Shown: positions 41,187 to 51,151, counted from the first letter of the stretch. The stretch is 64,000 nucleotides of DNA from Neisseria shayeganii 871 (GCF_000226875.1 NZ_JH164926.1:1261868-1325867); one strand, 5' to 3'. Made by a program: numbers and translations. The notes: generated from the letters alone by a model not told the origin.

Positions 41187-42152
41187 TCAGCCGGCCAGGC
41201 TGCCGGCAAAGGTTTTTTTCCGTTTCCAGAAGCGCCAGCCGCTGCGGGCCGCCAACAGCAGGCGGCCGCCGGCGGGGCCGTCGGTTTGCAGGCAGAGCCC
41301 AGACAGGCGGCCGTGTTGCAGGTCTTGCCACAGCGGGGCGAACAGGCTGCGCTCCCAGGCTTCGAGCTGGCTGCAATAGGCGTGGACGTCGGCGCATTGG
41401 ACGGCGGTGGCGAGCGCGTCGAGATACAGGGCGGTGTCGGCCGGCGGCAGACCGCGGACGGCGGTTTCGGCCTGCCAGGCGGCCCAGCTTTCGGGCGCGG
41501 GCGCGGTTTCGCTGCGGCTGAAGGCGGCCCAAGGGCTATCGCTGCCGATGAGGCGGGCGGCGCTGTGGCCGTTGTCTGCCGGCAGGCTGTCCCACAGCCA
41601 CAGGCCGTTGATCGGCGGGCGGCCTTCGGCTTGGCGCTGTTGGTTGACGGCTTGGCCGTGCAGCCACATTTGGATTTCGGTTTGCCGTTGCAGCCATTGG
41701 GTTTGCGCGGGGCCGACTGCGCGTTGGGTGCCGTCGGCCTGGCCGACGATGTCCAACACGCAGGGCGCCTGCCAGCCGGCGGTTTCGGGCAGATGCAGCA
41801 GCCACAAATCGGGGCGCAGCGGCTCGAAGCGCCAGCCGTCTTCGGCATACAGGGTGTTCAGGCCGTCGCACAGGGTGTGGGCTTCTGCTGCGCTGACGGC
41901 CAGCACGCGGTTGTCGAGTATCTGCACGCTGTGCATGCCGGCCTGCTGCCAAACCGGGCTGGCGAAGGCATAGGGCTGCGGGCTCAGTTGGGAAAGGTGG
42001 ACCTTGAGCTGGCGGAAACAGAAATCGGCGGGCGTGGCGGGCGCGGCTTGGAAACGGCCGAAGCGCAGCAGTTTATCGAGATGGGGCAGCTTGAGTGGCG
42101 GCAGGGTGTCGGGGTGGGGCCAATGCAGGCCGGGCAGATTGAGGGTAAACAT
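41187..42152 (-). CDS. ApgM-like (alkaline phosphatase superfamily) protein, function unknown
   Basis: A 321-residue protein, tentatively placed with a neisserial/betaproteobacterial group related to cofactor-independent phosphoglycerate mutase regulators. The evidence is weak and rests on general layout: W-P-H-P at the N terminus, 'LYAEDGWRFEPLRPDLWLLHLPE', NGLWLWD and a C-terminal W-R-F-W-K-R-K. No metal-binding set of an active mutase is evident. The start at 42152 is the best ATG; an in-frame TTG at 42191 also exists. No clear ribosome site is visible. Confidence 0.6.
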   Translation of the reverse strand: MFTLNLPGLHWPHPDTLPPLKLPHLDKLLRFGRFQAAPATPADFCFRQLKVHLSQLSPQPYAFASPVWQQAGMHSVQILDNRVLAVSAAEAHTLCDGLNTLYAEDGWRFEPLRPDLWLLHLPETAGWQAPCVLDIVGQADGTQRAVGPAQTQWLQRQTEIQMWLHGQAVNQQRQAEGRPPINGLWLWDSLPADNGHSAARLIGSDSPWAAFSRSETAPAPESWAAWQAETAVRGLPPADTALYLDALATAVQCADVHAYCSQLEAWERSLFAPLWQDLQHGRLSGLCLQTDGPAGGRLLLAARSGWRFWKRKKTFAGSLAG

Positions 42153-42265
42153 GGCGGGCAGGGCAGGTGGGCAAACGCTCGGGCGGGGCAAACCGATGGG
42201 GCGGTTTCAGGTAGCCCGAGCAATGTTTGAGCGGTTAATGGATACGGCAAAGGGGAGGGGAGTTC

Positions 42266-42305
42266 AGGCTACCTGAAAAGACGGGATCGGGCTTTCAGGT
42301 AGCCG
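42266..42305. terminator. Inverted DUS pair
   Basis: AGGCTACCTGAAA and TTTCAGGTAGCC across a 14-base loop, just past the stop of the patatin gene. Confidence 0.6.
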
Positions 42306-42320
42306 GTTGCGAGGCAGGGT

Positions 42321-43223
42321 TTATTGCAGGCGGTAGCGCGAGAGCACGGCGCGGATTTTCGGCAGGGCGGCGCGGGCGGCGTCTTCACCCAGTTTAATGG
42401 CTTGGGCGCGTTCGTCAAAGCCGCCGACCGCGCCCAGCCGTTGTACCTGCGGTTTGATCACCACGTCGGCGCCGGCCAGCTCGTTATTGAGGGCGGCGGT
42501 GTTCATGATGTTCAGGCTTTGGTCGAGATAGGAGAAAAAGCCGCTTTCGGTGAGGCGGGCGGGTTTGGCCGAAATGTCCACCGCAATCACCACATTGGCG
42601 CCCAAGCCGCGGGCGGCGCCCACCGGCACGGGGGCGGTGAGGCCGCCGTCCACATAGCGTTTGCCGCCGATGAGGGCCGGTTGGAACACATTGGGAATGC
42701 TGGCCGAGGCGCGCACGGCCTGGCCGGCGTTGCCGCGGCTGAACACCACGCTGCGGCCGCTGTCGAACTCGGTGGCCACGGCGCCGAAGCGCAGCGGGAA
42801 GTTTTCCATCGGCCGGTTGCCGACTTTGCGGTTGATGAAGTTTTGCAGTTTTTCACCGCGGATGAAACCGCTGGTGGAAAGGGTGAGGTCCACCAAATCG
42901 GTTTTCTGCATGGCGTCGGCTTCCTGCGCCAAGCGTTCGGCATTCATGCCCGAGGCGTAGAGGCTGCCGACCACCGCGCCGGCGCTGGTGCCGGTAACCA
43001 CTTTGACCGGAATGCGGTTTTCCTGCAGCACTTTGATCACGCCGATGTGGGCAAAGCCTTTGGAGGCGCCGCCGCCCAGGGCCAGGCCGATGACGGCCTG
43101 CGGTTTGGCGGTTTGCACCGGTTTGGGCGGAGCGGGTTTGGCGGAGCCGAAACCCAAGGTGCCGCAGGCAGACAGGCTGAGGGCGGCGGCAAGCGTGAGG
43201 AAGAAGCGGCGGGTGGCGGGCAT
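42321..43223 (-). CDS. Patatin-like phospholipase family lipoprotein (RssA-like)
   Basis: A 300-residue protein with a signal peptide and lipobox (LSAC, Cys about residue 20). The patatin domain (about 43-240) has the oxyanion motif LGGGASKGFAH, nucleophile GTSAG and the catalytic DGG in RYVDGGL. It should be an envelope-anchored serine acyl hydrolase. The C-terminal part is helical. It follows mutS by 75 bases on the same strand, with a DUS between. Confidence 0.92.
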   Translation of the reverse strand: MPATRRFFLTLAAALSLSACGTLGFGSAKPAPPKPVQTAKPQAVIGLALGGGASKGFAHIGVIKVLQENRIPVKVVTGTSAGAVVGSLYASGMNAERLAQEADAMQKTDLVDLTLSTSGFIRGEKLQNFINRKVGNRPMENFPLRFGAVATEFDSGRSVVFSRGNAGQAVRASASIPNVFQPALIGGKRYVDGGLTAPVPVGAARGLGANVVIAVDISAKPARLTESGFFSYLDQSLNIMNTAALNNELAGADVVIKPQVQRLGAVGGFDERAQAIKLGEDAARAALPKIRAVLSRYRLQ

Positions 43224-43298
43224 GGCGGTTTCCTTTCGGCGGGTGGGGCAATGGTTTCAGGCTACCTGAAAGCCGATCATGTGTTGGGTTCTCGGCAT

Positions 43299-45893
43299 TT
43301 ACAGCAGGCTTTTTAAACGGTACAGGCAGTCCAGCGCCTGTTTCGGGCTCAGGTGGTCGGGTTCGACGGCGGCCAGCTCGGCCAGCAGGGGATGCGGGGC
43401 GGTGTCGGGCGGGGTGTCCGGGGTTGCGGTCAACAGACTGTCGTTTTGTTCAACGCTGTCCGGCCAGTTGTGGAAAATATCCAGCTGCGGGCGGCGGGCG
43501 GCGGCTTCGGCCTCGTGGTGTTCGAGGTGTTTTTGTGCGGCTTTGAGGGCGCGCGGCGGCAGGCCGGCCAGTTTGGCCACGGCGATGCCGTAGCTTTTGC
43601 TGGCGGGGCCGGGCTCGATGTGGTGCAGAAAAACAATGTCCTGACCCTGCTCCAGCGCGGAAAGATGCATATTGACGGCGGTGGCGTGGTGTTCAGGTAG
43701 CCCGGTGAGTTCGAAATAATGGGTGGCAAACAGGCTGAAGGAGCGGTTTTTCTGAATCAGGTGTTCGGCAATCGCCTGTGCCAGCGCGAGGCCGTCGAAG
43801 GTGGAGGTGCCGCGGCCGACTTCGTCCATCAGCACCAGAGATTGCTCGGTGGCGTGGTGCAGGATGTAGGCGGTTTCCGACATTTCCACCATGAAGGTGG
43901 AGCGGTTGCCGGCCAAATCGTCGGAGGCGCCGATGCGGGTGAAGATGCGGTCGATGGGGCCGATGCAGGCGCGTTCGGCGGGCACGAAGCTGCCGGTGTG
44001 CGCCAGCAGCACAATCAGGGCCGCCTGCCGCATATAGGTGGATTTGCCGCCCATGTTCGGGCCGGTGAGCAGCATCAGGCGGTGTTTGTTGTCGAGGCGG
44101 GTGTGGTTGGGGGTGAAACGCTGTACCTGCCGCTCGACAACAGGGTGGCGGCCGGCGTCAATTTCGATGCAGGGGTAATCGACAAATTCGGGCACGGTGT
44201 AGCCGTATTCGTCGGCGTGTTGGGCAAAGCAGCACAGCACGTCGAGGGTGGCGGCGGCTTTGGCAATTTGCTGGAGCAGGGGCAGCTGGGTCTGCAATTC
44301 CTGAATCAGGCCGTCGTAAAGGCGTTTTTCCCGCGCCAGCGCCTGCTCTTGGGCGGTGAGGACTTTGTCTTCAAAGGCTTTCAGTTCGGGCGTGATGAAG
44401 CGTTCGACGTTTTTCAGGGTTTGGCGACGTTGGTAGTCGGCCGGTGCCTGTTCGGCTTGGGTTTTGGAGAGCTCGATGTAGAAACCGTGTACGCGGTTGA
44501 ATTCCACTTTGAGGGTGGAGAGGCCGGTGCGTTCGTGTTCGCGCTGTTCCAAATCCAGCAGGAATTCGTTGCCGTGGTTTTGAATGTGGCGCAACTCGTC
44601 CAATTCGGCGCAAAAGCCGTGGTTGATCACACCGCCGTCGCGCAGCCAGACGGCCGGTTCGGGCAGGATGGCGGCCTGCAGGCGTTCGGCGACGGCCCGG
44701 CCCGGCGGAAAGACAGCCTCTAGGGTGTGCAGCAGGGGGCTGTCGGGCAGGTGGAGGCCGGCCAGGGCAAACAGGCTGTCGCGCAGGCCGCTCAAATCGC
44801 GCGGGCGGGCGGAGCCGACGGCAATGCGGGCGGCGATGCGTTCGATGTCGGACAGGGTTTTCAGGTAGCCTTGGATGGCGGCGTATTCGCTGCCTAGGGC
44901 GGCGACGGCGGTTTGGCGGGCTCGGATGTGGGCGCGGTTGCGCAGGGGGTGGTGCAGCCATTGGGCGAGTAGGCGGCTGCCCATGTGGGTGGCGCAGCGG
45001 TCGAGCACGGAAAACAGGGTGGGCGCTTTTTTACCGCCCAGAGTGGCGGTGATTTCGAGGTTGCGCCGGGTGGCGGCGTCCATGCCGATGTATTCTTGTT
45101 CGGTTTCGAGCGACAGGCTGTCGAGGTGGCGCGGCAGTTGCGATTGGGTGAGCTGGATGTAGTTGAGCAGGGCGCCGGCGGCGCCGACGGCAGGGGCGTG
45201 TTCGGCGGGGTCGAGGCCGAAGCCGAGCAGGTCTTGGCTGCCAAAATAGCGGGTCAGCAGGTCGAAGCCGCTGTCGGCGGCAAACTGCCAGTCGTGCAGG
45301 CGGGTGCTTTGCAGGGCGGCGGGCAGTTCGGGCAGATGGGCGGCGGTTTCGTCGCTGAGCAGGATTTCGGCGGGCTGCAGGCGAGCCAGTTCGTCGGCCA
45401 GTTGGCCGGGGCGGATGATTTTGGTTTTGAATTCGCCGCTTTGCAGCGAGGCCCAGGCGAGGCCGAGTTGTTGTTTGTGCGTTTTGTGGCGGCAGAGGGC
45501 GAGAATGCGGTTGGTTTCTTTGTCTTCCAAGAGGGCGGAGTCGGTGAGGGTGCCGGGGGTGACGATGCGCACCACTTCGCGCGCCACCGGGCCTTTGCCG
45601 ACCCCCACTTCACCCACTTGCTCGCAAATGGCTACGCTTTTGCCCAGCTTCACCAGGCGGGCGAGGTATTGCTCGGCGGAGTGGTGCGGCACGCCGGCCA
45701 TTTTGATTGGTTCGCCGTCCAGCTGGCCGCGGGTGGTGAGGGTGATGTCGAGCAGCTTGGCGGCTTCCACGGCGTCGTCGAAAAACAGCTCGTAGAAGTC
45801 GCCCATGCGGTAGAACAGCAGTTTGTCGGCGTGGCCGGCTTTGATGCTGAGATACTGTTGCATCATGGGCGAGACGGTGGGTTTGCTGCTCAT
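43299..45893 (-). CDS. mutS: DNA mismatch repair protein MutS
   Basis: An 864-residue mismatch-recognition ATPase. The mismatch-binding FYELFFDDA motif with the intercalating Phe near residue 32 is at the N terminus. Connector, lever and clamp domains follow, and the ATPase has Walker A GPNMGGKSTYMRQ, Walker B 'LVLMDEVGRGTST' and FATHYFELT. The full length is normal. DUS copies lie inside near 44860 and just upstream at 45897-45909. Confidence 0.96.
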   Translation of the reverse strand: MSSKPTVSPMMQQYLSIKAGHADKLLFYRMGDFYELFFDDAVEAAKLLDITLTTRGQLDGEPIKMAGVPHHSAEQYLARLVKLGKSVAICEQVGEVGVGKGPVAREVVRIVTPGTLTDSALLEDKETNRILALCRHKTHKQQLGLAWASLQSGEFKTKIIRPGQLADELARLQPAEILLSDETAAHLPELPAALQSTRLHDWQFAADSGFDLLTRYFGSQDLLGFGLDPAEHAPAVGAAGALLNYIQLTQSQLPRHLDSLSLETEQEYIGMDAATRRNLEITATLGGKKAPTLFSVLDRCATHMGSRLLAQWLHHPLRNRAHIRARQTAVAALGSEYAAIQGYLKTLSDIERIAARIAVGSARPRDLSGLRDSLFALAGLHLPDSPLLHTLEAVFPPGRAVAERLQAAILPEPAVWLRDGGVINHGFCAELDELRHIQNHGNEFLLDLEQREHERTGLSTLKVEFNRVHGFYIELSKTQAEQAPADYQRRQTLKNVERFITPELKAFEDKVLTAQEQALAREKRLYDGLIQELQTQLPLLQQIAKAAATLDVLCCFAQHADEYGYTVPEFVDYPCIEIDAGRHPVVERQVQRFTPNHTRLDNKHRLMLLTGPNMGGKSTYMRQAALIVLLAHTGSFVPAERACIGPIDRIFTRIGASDDLAGNRSTFMVEMSETAYILHHATEQSLVLMDEVGRGTSTFDGLALAQAIAEHLIQKNRSFSLFATHYFELTGLPEHHATAVNMHLSALEQGQDIVFLHHIEPGPASKSYGIAVAKLAGLPPRALKAAQKHLEHHEAEAAARRPQLDIFHNWPDSVEQNDSLLTATPDTPPDTAPHPLLAELAAVEPDHLSPKQALDCLYRLKSLL

Positions 45894-45957
45894 GCGAGGC
45901 TACCTGAAAAAAGAAAACAGGGCGTTATTCTAGCGGCTGGTGCGGCTTTCAGGTAGC

Positions 45958-46108
45958 CTGATGCCTTGGCAAATCCCATTTGCGGCGCCTGCCTGTGTGG
46001 TGTGGCGCCCTTTGTGTGCTTATCTGCTTGATGTGTTTCTCTCGCAGGGATTCTTTGTCATGTGTGCTCGCTGTGCGGCTGCGTTTTGAACGGCTTCTGC
46101 ATCTGACA
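45958..46108. repeat. Decayed GAGACC-family element
   Basis: GATGCCTTGGCAAATCCCATTTGCGGCGC begins directly after a DUS (45945-45957). CGCAGGGATTC and GCTGTGCGGCTGCGTTTTGAACGGC-like blocks follow in the order of the long form. The right inverted end is lost. Confidence 0.55.
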
Positions 46109-46412
46109 CTTCTCCGGCCTCCTGACGGCAAGGCGCTGGCATCTGCGGCCGGCTTGCGGGAAAGCGTTTGGCGAAAAACGGTGAATGGCTAGGCAAAATA
46201 GGCGGGCAGAGCAGATGAAAGCAGGTGTTTGTGTAGTGTAAAAGGGTTTGCGGCCAGATGGATCGGGTGGTTAAATTCAGCGTTTGCGTGTCTGCCAGGC
46301 GGCAGAAAGTGTCGCGGCGCGCGGCGGCTTGCCGGGTGGATGCGGCGGCCTTGTGCAGTATATTGTTCAATATTTCAAAAATATAAAAATTTTTTAAAGT
46401 GTAATCGGAAGA
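46109..46412. other. Intergenic region without a recognisable gene
   Basis: I see no reading frame with a ribosome site and no RNA here. The last 50 bases are AT-rich (CAATATTTCAAAAATATAAAAATTTTT as a general trend) and probably hold the mltA promoter. Confidence 0.45.
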
Positions 46413-47723
46413 ATGGCAGCGAAATTTCTTTTTTCCCGTCAATCGGCAGCAGTTTTGCCGCTGGTGTGTTTGCTGGCGGCCTGTCCGTCGCAATATGTTC
46501 CGCCTGGCGCTTCCTTGCCGCCCGTGGTCGATGTGCCGGCGGGCCAAGCTTATGCGCCGGGGTATGTGCATCGGGTTTCAGGTAGCCCGGCGGCTTATAA
46601 GGCAGTGGCGTTCGGCGCATTGCCCCAATGGACGCAACAGGATTTTGCCGCCAGTTTGCAGGCGTTCCGCAAGAGCTGCGAGCGTTTGCAAAACCAGCCG
46701 CAATGGCAGGCCGTCTGCCGACAGGCGGCTGTCGTGCCCAACCAGTCGGCGGCGGCGAAAAGCTTTTTCGAGCGGTATTTTACGCCGTGGGAAGTGAGTC
46801 ACAACGGTCAGCTCGGCGGCATGATTACCGGATATTACGAGCCGGTGCTGAAGGGCAGTGCAGTGGCTACTGCGCAGGCGAGGTTTCCGATTTACGGCCA
46901 ACCTGCGGACTTGGTCAGTGTGCCGCTTAACGGACAGCGCCAAGGTGTGGTGCGGATCAGATTGACGGGCGGCAACAGCGGCCGAATCGCGCCCGACGGC
47001 GAATACACGGCCAATTTGGCCGAGTTTCCTTTGCAGGAGCGCAGCCGTGTCTTGAAAGGCCGGGTGGAAGGCAGCCGCTTTGTGCCGTACTTCACCCGTG
47101 CTCAAATCAACGGGGGCGCGCTCAACGGCCGCGCCCCCGTTCTGGCGTACGCTGAAGACCCGGTGGAGCTGTTCTTCCTGCATATTCAAGGTTCGGGCCG
47201 CATCCGCACGCCGGACGGCCGTTATATCCGTCTCGGCTTTGCCGACAAAAACGATTACCCCTATGTGTCGATCGGGCGCTATATGGCCGACCGCGGTTAT
47301 TTGCCGTTGGCGCAAACCAGTATGCAGGGCATTCAGGCATGGTTGCGCAGCCACCCGGACCGTTTGGCCGAAGTGTTGGGGCAAAACCCGAGTTATGTGT
47401 TTTTCCGCGAGTTGCCGGCCGGCAACGATGGGCCGATCGGCTCTTTGGGTGTGCCGCTCACCGGCGGTTATTCCGGCGCGGTGGACCGCCGCTTTATTAC
47501 CTTGGGTGCACCGATCTTTTTGGCGACCGCCCATCCGGAAACCGGTCATGCACTCAACCGCTTGATTATGGCTCAGGATACCGGCAGTGCGATCAACGGC
47601 GCGGTGCGGGTGGATTTTTTCTGGGGTTACGGCGACGAGGCGGGCCGGGTGGCCGGTAAGATGAAGCAGACCGGCTATGTGTGGCAGCTGTTGCCCAACG
47701 GCGTGTTGCCGAGTGCGGGGTGA
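46413..47723 (+). CDS. mltA: Membrane-bound lytic murein transglycosylase A (GNA33 homologue)
   Basis: A 436-residue outer-membrane lipoprotein that cleaves peptidoglycan glycan strands to 1,6-anhydro ends. The lipobox is LLAAC (Cys about residue 24). The MltA domain has 'GMITGYYEPVLKGS' and YFTRAQI. The 3D (barrel) domain shows FFLHIQGSGRI, ATAHPETGHALNRLIMAQDTGSAI and VRVDFFWGYG, with the acid residues of the active site. CGGAAG precedes the ATG. A DUS near 46577 encodes RVSGSP, so the uptake signal is kept within the signal-distal linker. Confidence 0.95.
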   Translation: MAAKFLFSRQSAAVLPLVCLLAACPSQYVPPGASLPPVVDVPAGQAYAPGYVHRVSGSPAAYKAVAFGALPQWTQQDFAASLQAFRKSCERLQNQPQWQAVCRQAAVVPNQSAAAKSFFERYFTPWEVSHNGQLGGMITGYYEPVLKGSAVATAQARFPIYGQPADLVSVPLNGQRQGVVRIRLTGGNSGRIAPDGEYTANLAEFPLQERSRVLKGRVEGSRFVPYFTRAQINGGALNGRAPVLAYAEDPVELFFLHIQGSGRIRTPDGRYIRLGFADKNDYPYVSIGRYMADRGYLPLAQTSMQGIQAWLRSHPDRLAEVLGQNPSYVFFRELPAGNDGPIGSLGVPLTGGYSGAVDRRFITLGAPIFLATAHPETGHALNRLIMAQDTGSAINGAVRVDFFWGYGDEAGRVAGKMKQTGYVWQLLPNGVLPSAG

Positions 47724-47991
47724 GCTGGATTAAGTCAGTCGGCTGGTGTCGATGTCGACGATTGAACTATCTAGATTTTTATTGAAAATACTTAAATAAA
47801 TTGTCCATCTTGGGAGGTAATCTGGTTTGCGGTCTGGCTGCGATCAGAGGTGAGCAAGACGGCGGTTTGATTTCAAACAAGTAAATCAGTATAGTTTGCC
47901 TGCTGTTTGGCTTTAACTTATTTTTGAATAAAGTGCGGTAGAGAGTAAAATGCGCAATTCGATTCAATCAAGATTCAGGAAGGAGGGCTAG
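47724..47991. other. AT-rich leader before the GTPase cluster
   Basis: 268 bases without a gene, clearly lower in G+C than mltA. The promoter of the cluster is expected here, but I could not pick one -35/-10 pair with confidence. Confidence 0.4.
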
Positions 47992-49505
47992 ATGGAGCCC
48001 ATGATTCTTGTTCCCGTGCTGCTGGTGGTCTTGGGGGTGCTGATTGTGATGCAGCGTCGCCAAAAGCAAGCCGCTGCCGGCAAGCAGGACATTCAGAGTA
48101 AAAAAAGCCACCGACCGGGCGTGAAGACGGCCGGAGCAGCCGCTTCTCCTGCCAAGCGAGCGCCAGCTAGGCCTTCTACCTCTTTTGAAAAAATTGAAAA
48201 AGAGGAAAAAAAACAGTACCGCCAGTACAGGAAGATTGGGGCTGGGGGGCATCGTCAAACGAAGTGTTGGAGGGCGAGGTGTTGGCGGTTGCCCAAGAGG
48301 TGGATGCACTAACTGAATATAAAGTGTACAAACAGTTTGGCTACCATGAGAAAGCAGCCGAATCACTGGTCCATTATTTGCATTCCGAAGTGGACAACAT
48401 CACAGATGGCGTGCGCAGTACCTTGGTGAATGAGTTGGTACAGCTGTGGCTGGATGCGAAGAAACCCGATAGCTTGGGGGAAACCTTGAGTGAATTTTCG
48501 GAGATGTTGACCAAAACCCAGTTGGAGGACTACATCAAGCAAGGTTTGGCTATTGATAAAAACAACCTGAATTTGCGTGTGCTGGCGGAAGAAAAGCTGG
48601 GCTGGGGTGTGCAGCAGACTGCTGCACAGATTGGCGAAAAGAGCGGCTTGGATGCCAATCAGAGCAAAGGCAGCCGTTTCGTCCGGCGCAAAGAAGCGGA
48701 GGTGCGGGCAGAGCCAGCCGCTGCGGTTATCCGCCCGCGTAAGGATTTGGTAACCAATCCCGAACAGCCCAATCATTTATTGGTGCGCGATGAAGAAAAA
48801 ACTGCACTGATGGGCTTTATGAAGCCTGAATTGGGTTACCGCCTGATGAAAGACCGTTTGGCTTATGATGCAGCGGTCGGCTATGCCAACAAAGCCATCC
48901 GCCAGGCAGACAAGCCGGCTGCATTGATTATCGATGCGCTGAGTCTGGATTATAAAAACCGTAATATTGAACATTTTGCCCAACATTTGTGGCGCCTGTA
49001 CTACACCTTAGGTCAATATGGCCGCCAGGTGAAGGAGCGTATGTTGGGCTGGGGTTTGAATTTGGGGGATCACGAGATCTTTTCCCAATTAGAAGCCAAT
49101 CCAAATGAAGCCCAGCTGCGCGATATCGGTATTGAACACGGTTTTTTGGAACGCGGCACCAGTATCAATAAAGCGCATCGCAAAGCATTGATTCAAATCA
49201 GAACCGATTCGGTGGGGGTGCTTCAATCTCCGGCTGAAAAAGCATTGAAGGATGTCGAATCTTTGCTGATGTACGGTCAGTTGGACGAGGCGATGACGGT
49301 ATTGGAAGATTCCATTATCCAATATCCTGATGAATCGCAACTGTATATTACCCTGTTCGATATTTGTGAGCGGGCAGAGGAGTGGGCGCGTTTGGAGCAG
49401 GTGTTGCACAAGATCCGTGCCAATGTCCAAAACCCTCCGGAAGAGGTGGTATTGGCCATGAGCCAGTTGCTGCAAAAGATCAATTATGGCTCTGTTCGGG
49501 CATAA
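47992..49505 (+). CDS. Membrane-anchored helical-repeat protein, gene 1 of the GTPase cluster, split at an A8 tract
   Basis: The N-terminal frame (47992-48312) starts after AAGGAGG and encodes one transmembrane helix (about 4-20) and a basic linker. The rest (frame open to 49505, about 430 residues) is helical with TPR-like segments such as 'LLMYGQLDEAMTVLEDSIIQYPDESQLYITLFDICERA'. The second frame has no usable start. A -1 shift at the A8 tract 48206-48213 joins them through KKTVPPVQEDWGWGASSNEVL, which reads like normal protein. So the product is either made by slippage, phase-variable, or the gene is broken. The layout recalls FimV-like pilus regulators, but I see no FimV motif. Function unknown. 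Confidence 0.65.
48206..48213 (+). other. A8 homopolymer tract at the frame junction
   Basis: In the upstream frame the bases read A-AAA-AAA (48207-48213), which fits a -1 slippery heptamer, and eight A residues can also cause polymerase slippage. The downstream frame is exactly -1. Confidence 0.7.
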
Positions 49506-49508
49506 TCC

Positions 49509-50600
49509 ATGGATAACAATAATACAATTCCCAAAGTCAAGACGGTTCATATCATGCTATTGGGCATGGATGACCGCCAATATGCCATGTTCCGTATGGC
49601 GTTCAAAATGCACGGTACCACCAATTACGAGCTGGTAACCGAAGAGCAGGGTATTCCGCCGCAGCTGGTGTTGGTGGATGCCGATCATGCGCCCGAAGCA
49701 TGGGCAAAGGCAAAAGAGCGGTTTGTCCAAGCCAAGGTGGTTTATTTCTCGGCCACCCCGCCGCAGACAACTGCCCCTTATCTGGCCAAACCGATCAAAT
49801 TCGACACCCTGTTTGTCAATCTGAAAAACCTGCAGCAAGGCAACGGTATCTGGATTGCGCGCACCGGTACACCGGTGGCTGAAGCGCTGGTGGCCGTACC
49901 TGTAGCTGCGACTGTAAAAACAGAATCTCCCCAAAGGATTGAGCATTTTGATCCCAACGAAGGCTTGCTGGGCGCAGTGAAAAAAGCCAGCCGGCAGGAG
50001 AGTGATGTGGCGGTGCTGCATGGCGGCAAACCTGTATTGCTGGTATTCCCTTCTATACAGAAAGTATTGCTGACGGCTGACTCCGCAGCGTTGAAGGCCT
50101 TGTGTGAACAGAAGTTTGTCGATTTGAGCGTACGGCCGGTGGCAGAAGAGCACTTGAAAAACAAGGCTAAATTGTCGGTGCAAGCTTGCTTATGGCAGCT
50201 GGCGGTTTGGACCGGTAACGGACGTTTGCCTCAAGGCATTGATGCCCATACGGTTTTCAAAGTAAAAAGCTGGCCGAATCTGACCCGTCTGGCTCCCTTG
50301 GCCGAGTCTATGCGGCTGTCGGCTTTCCTGACCAAAACATCAGGTAGCCTGACTATGCTGCACCGTTTGATGTCGATAGACAGCAAAGACTTGGCCGATT
50401 ACCTGACTGCAACCTATGTAACCGGTTACCTGGCGGTGGATACTCATTCTACTGCGGCGCATGCCCATACCGCTGCTGCCGGCACTACCCAGCCTGCCGC
50501 TTCTGCTGCAGGCGCACAACAGACAGAGGCCAAACCGGCAGAAGTGCCGAAACAGCGCGGCTTGCTGCAACGATTAATGAATAAAATTATTGGCCGATAA
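49509..50600 (+). CDS. Pseudo-receiver-like protein, gene 2 of the GTPase cluster
   Basis: A 363-residue cytoplasmic protein. The first 120 residues follow a receiver fold: an acid pair in GMDDRQ, 'PQLVLVDAD' at the phospho-acceptor strand, S/T in VVYFSATPP and KP in YLAKPIKFDTLF. I take this as a receiver-like or degenerate receiver domain. The middle (about 150-310) is a mixed fold that I do not recognise, the Ala/Thr-rich part (about 315-345) is a linker, and the end is a basic amphipathic helix (LLQRLMNKIIGR). It begins three bases after the stop of gene 1 and ends 12 bases before the GTPase gene. Confidence 0.7.
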   Translation: MDNNNTIPKVKTVHIMLLGMDDRQYAMFRMAFKMHGTTNYELVTEEQGIPPQLVLVDADHAPEAWAKAKERFVQAKVVYFSATPPQTTAPYLAKPIKFDTLFVNLKNLQQGNGIWIARTGTPVAEALVAVPVAATVKTESPQRIEHFDPNEGLLGAVKKASRQESDVAVLHGGKPVLLVFPSIQKVLLTADSAALKALCEQKFVDLSVRPVAEEHLKNKAKLSVQACLWQLAVWTGNGRLPQGIDAHTVFKVKSWPNLTRLAPLAESMRLSAFLTKTSGSLTMLHRLMSIDSKDLADYLTATYVTGYLAVDTHSTAAHAHTAAAGTTQPAASAAGAQQTEAKPAEVPKQRGLLQRLMNKIIGR

Positions 50601-50612
50601 GGGAATAACATA

Positions 50613-51149
50613 ATGGCAGAAAACAAGATTATTTTTACAGGTCCCGTAGGGGTAGGTAAAACGACAGCGATTGCTGCTTTGTCTGACGATCCGCCCATCA
50701 AAACCGATGCGCGTGCCTCAGACATGACCACTTCCATGAAAAGCCACACCACCGTGGCCATGGATTACGGTGTAATCAATTTGGACGAAAACACCAAAGT
50801 CCATCTTTACGGCACGCCGGGCCAAGAACGTTTCGATTTTATGTGGGACATCCTCAGCCAAGGTAGCATGGGTTTGGTGCTGTTGTTGGACAACACCCGT
50901 GCCCATCCCTTAAAAGACCTGAAATTCTTCCTCGATTCTTTTCAGGATCTGTTGAAAACTGCCCCGGTTGTGGTGGGCGTGACCAAGATGGACTTGAAAG
51001 CCTCTCCCGAAGTGGAGGTGTACCAAAAATACTTGGCTCAACACAATATGAACGTACCGGTATTCGAAGTGGATGCCCGTAATGAAAACGATGTCAAACA
51101 GCTGGTAACCGCCATGCTGTATTCAATCGATCCCGGTTTAGAGGTGTGA
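50613..51149 (+). CDS. Small Ras-like GTPase, COG2229/MglA-like, gene 3 of the GTPase cluster
   Basis: A 178-residue G-domain protein. P-loop GPVGVGKTT at 8-16, G3-like 'YGTPGQERF' about 66-75 (the GTPGQ form typical of COG2229, without the usual Asp), G4 TKMD in VVVGVTKMDL and a C-terminal G5-like EVDARN. Such GTPases act as switches with roadblock proteins, as MglA does with MglB, which sets the pole at which type IV pili work. Two roadblock-like genes follow here. No lipid anchor or membrane segment is visible. The stop overlaps a possible GTG start of the next gene. Confidence 0.88.
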   Translation: MAENKIIFTGPVGVGKTTAIAALSDDPPIKTDARASDMTTSMKSHTTVAMDYGVINLDENTKVHLYGTPGQERFDFMWDILSQGSMGLVLLLDNTRAHPLKDLKFFLDSFQDLLKTAPVVVGVTKMDLKASPEVEVYQKYLAQHNMNVPVFEVDARNENDVKQLVTAMLYSIDPGLEV

Positions 51150-51151
51150 GT

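Noticed and set aside
41187..42152. Active phosphoglycerate mutase
   Set aside because: The metal-binding Asp/His/Ser set expected for an active enzyme could not be found, so only a weak family hint is given.
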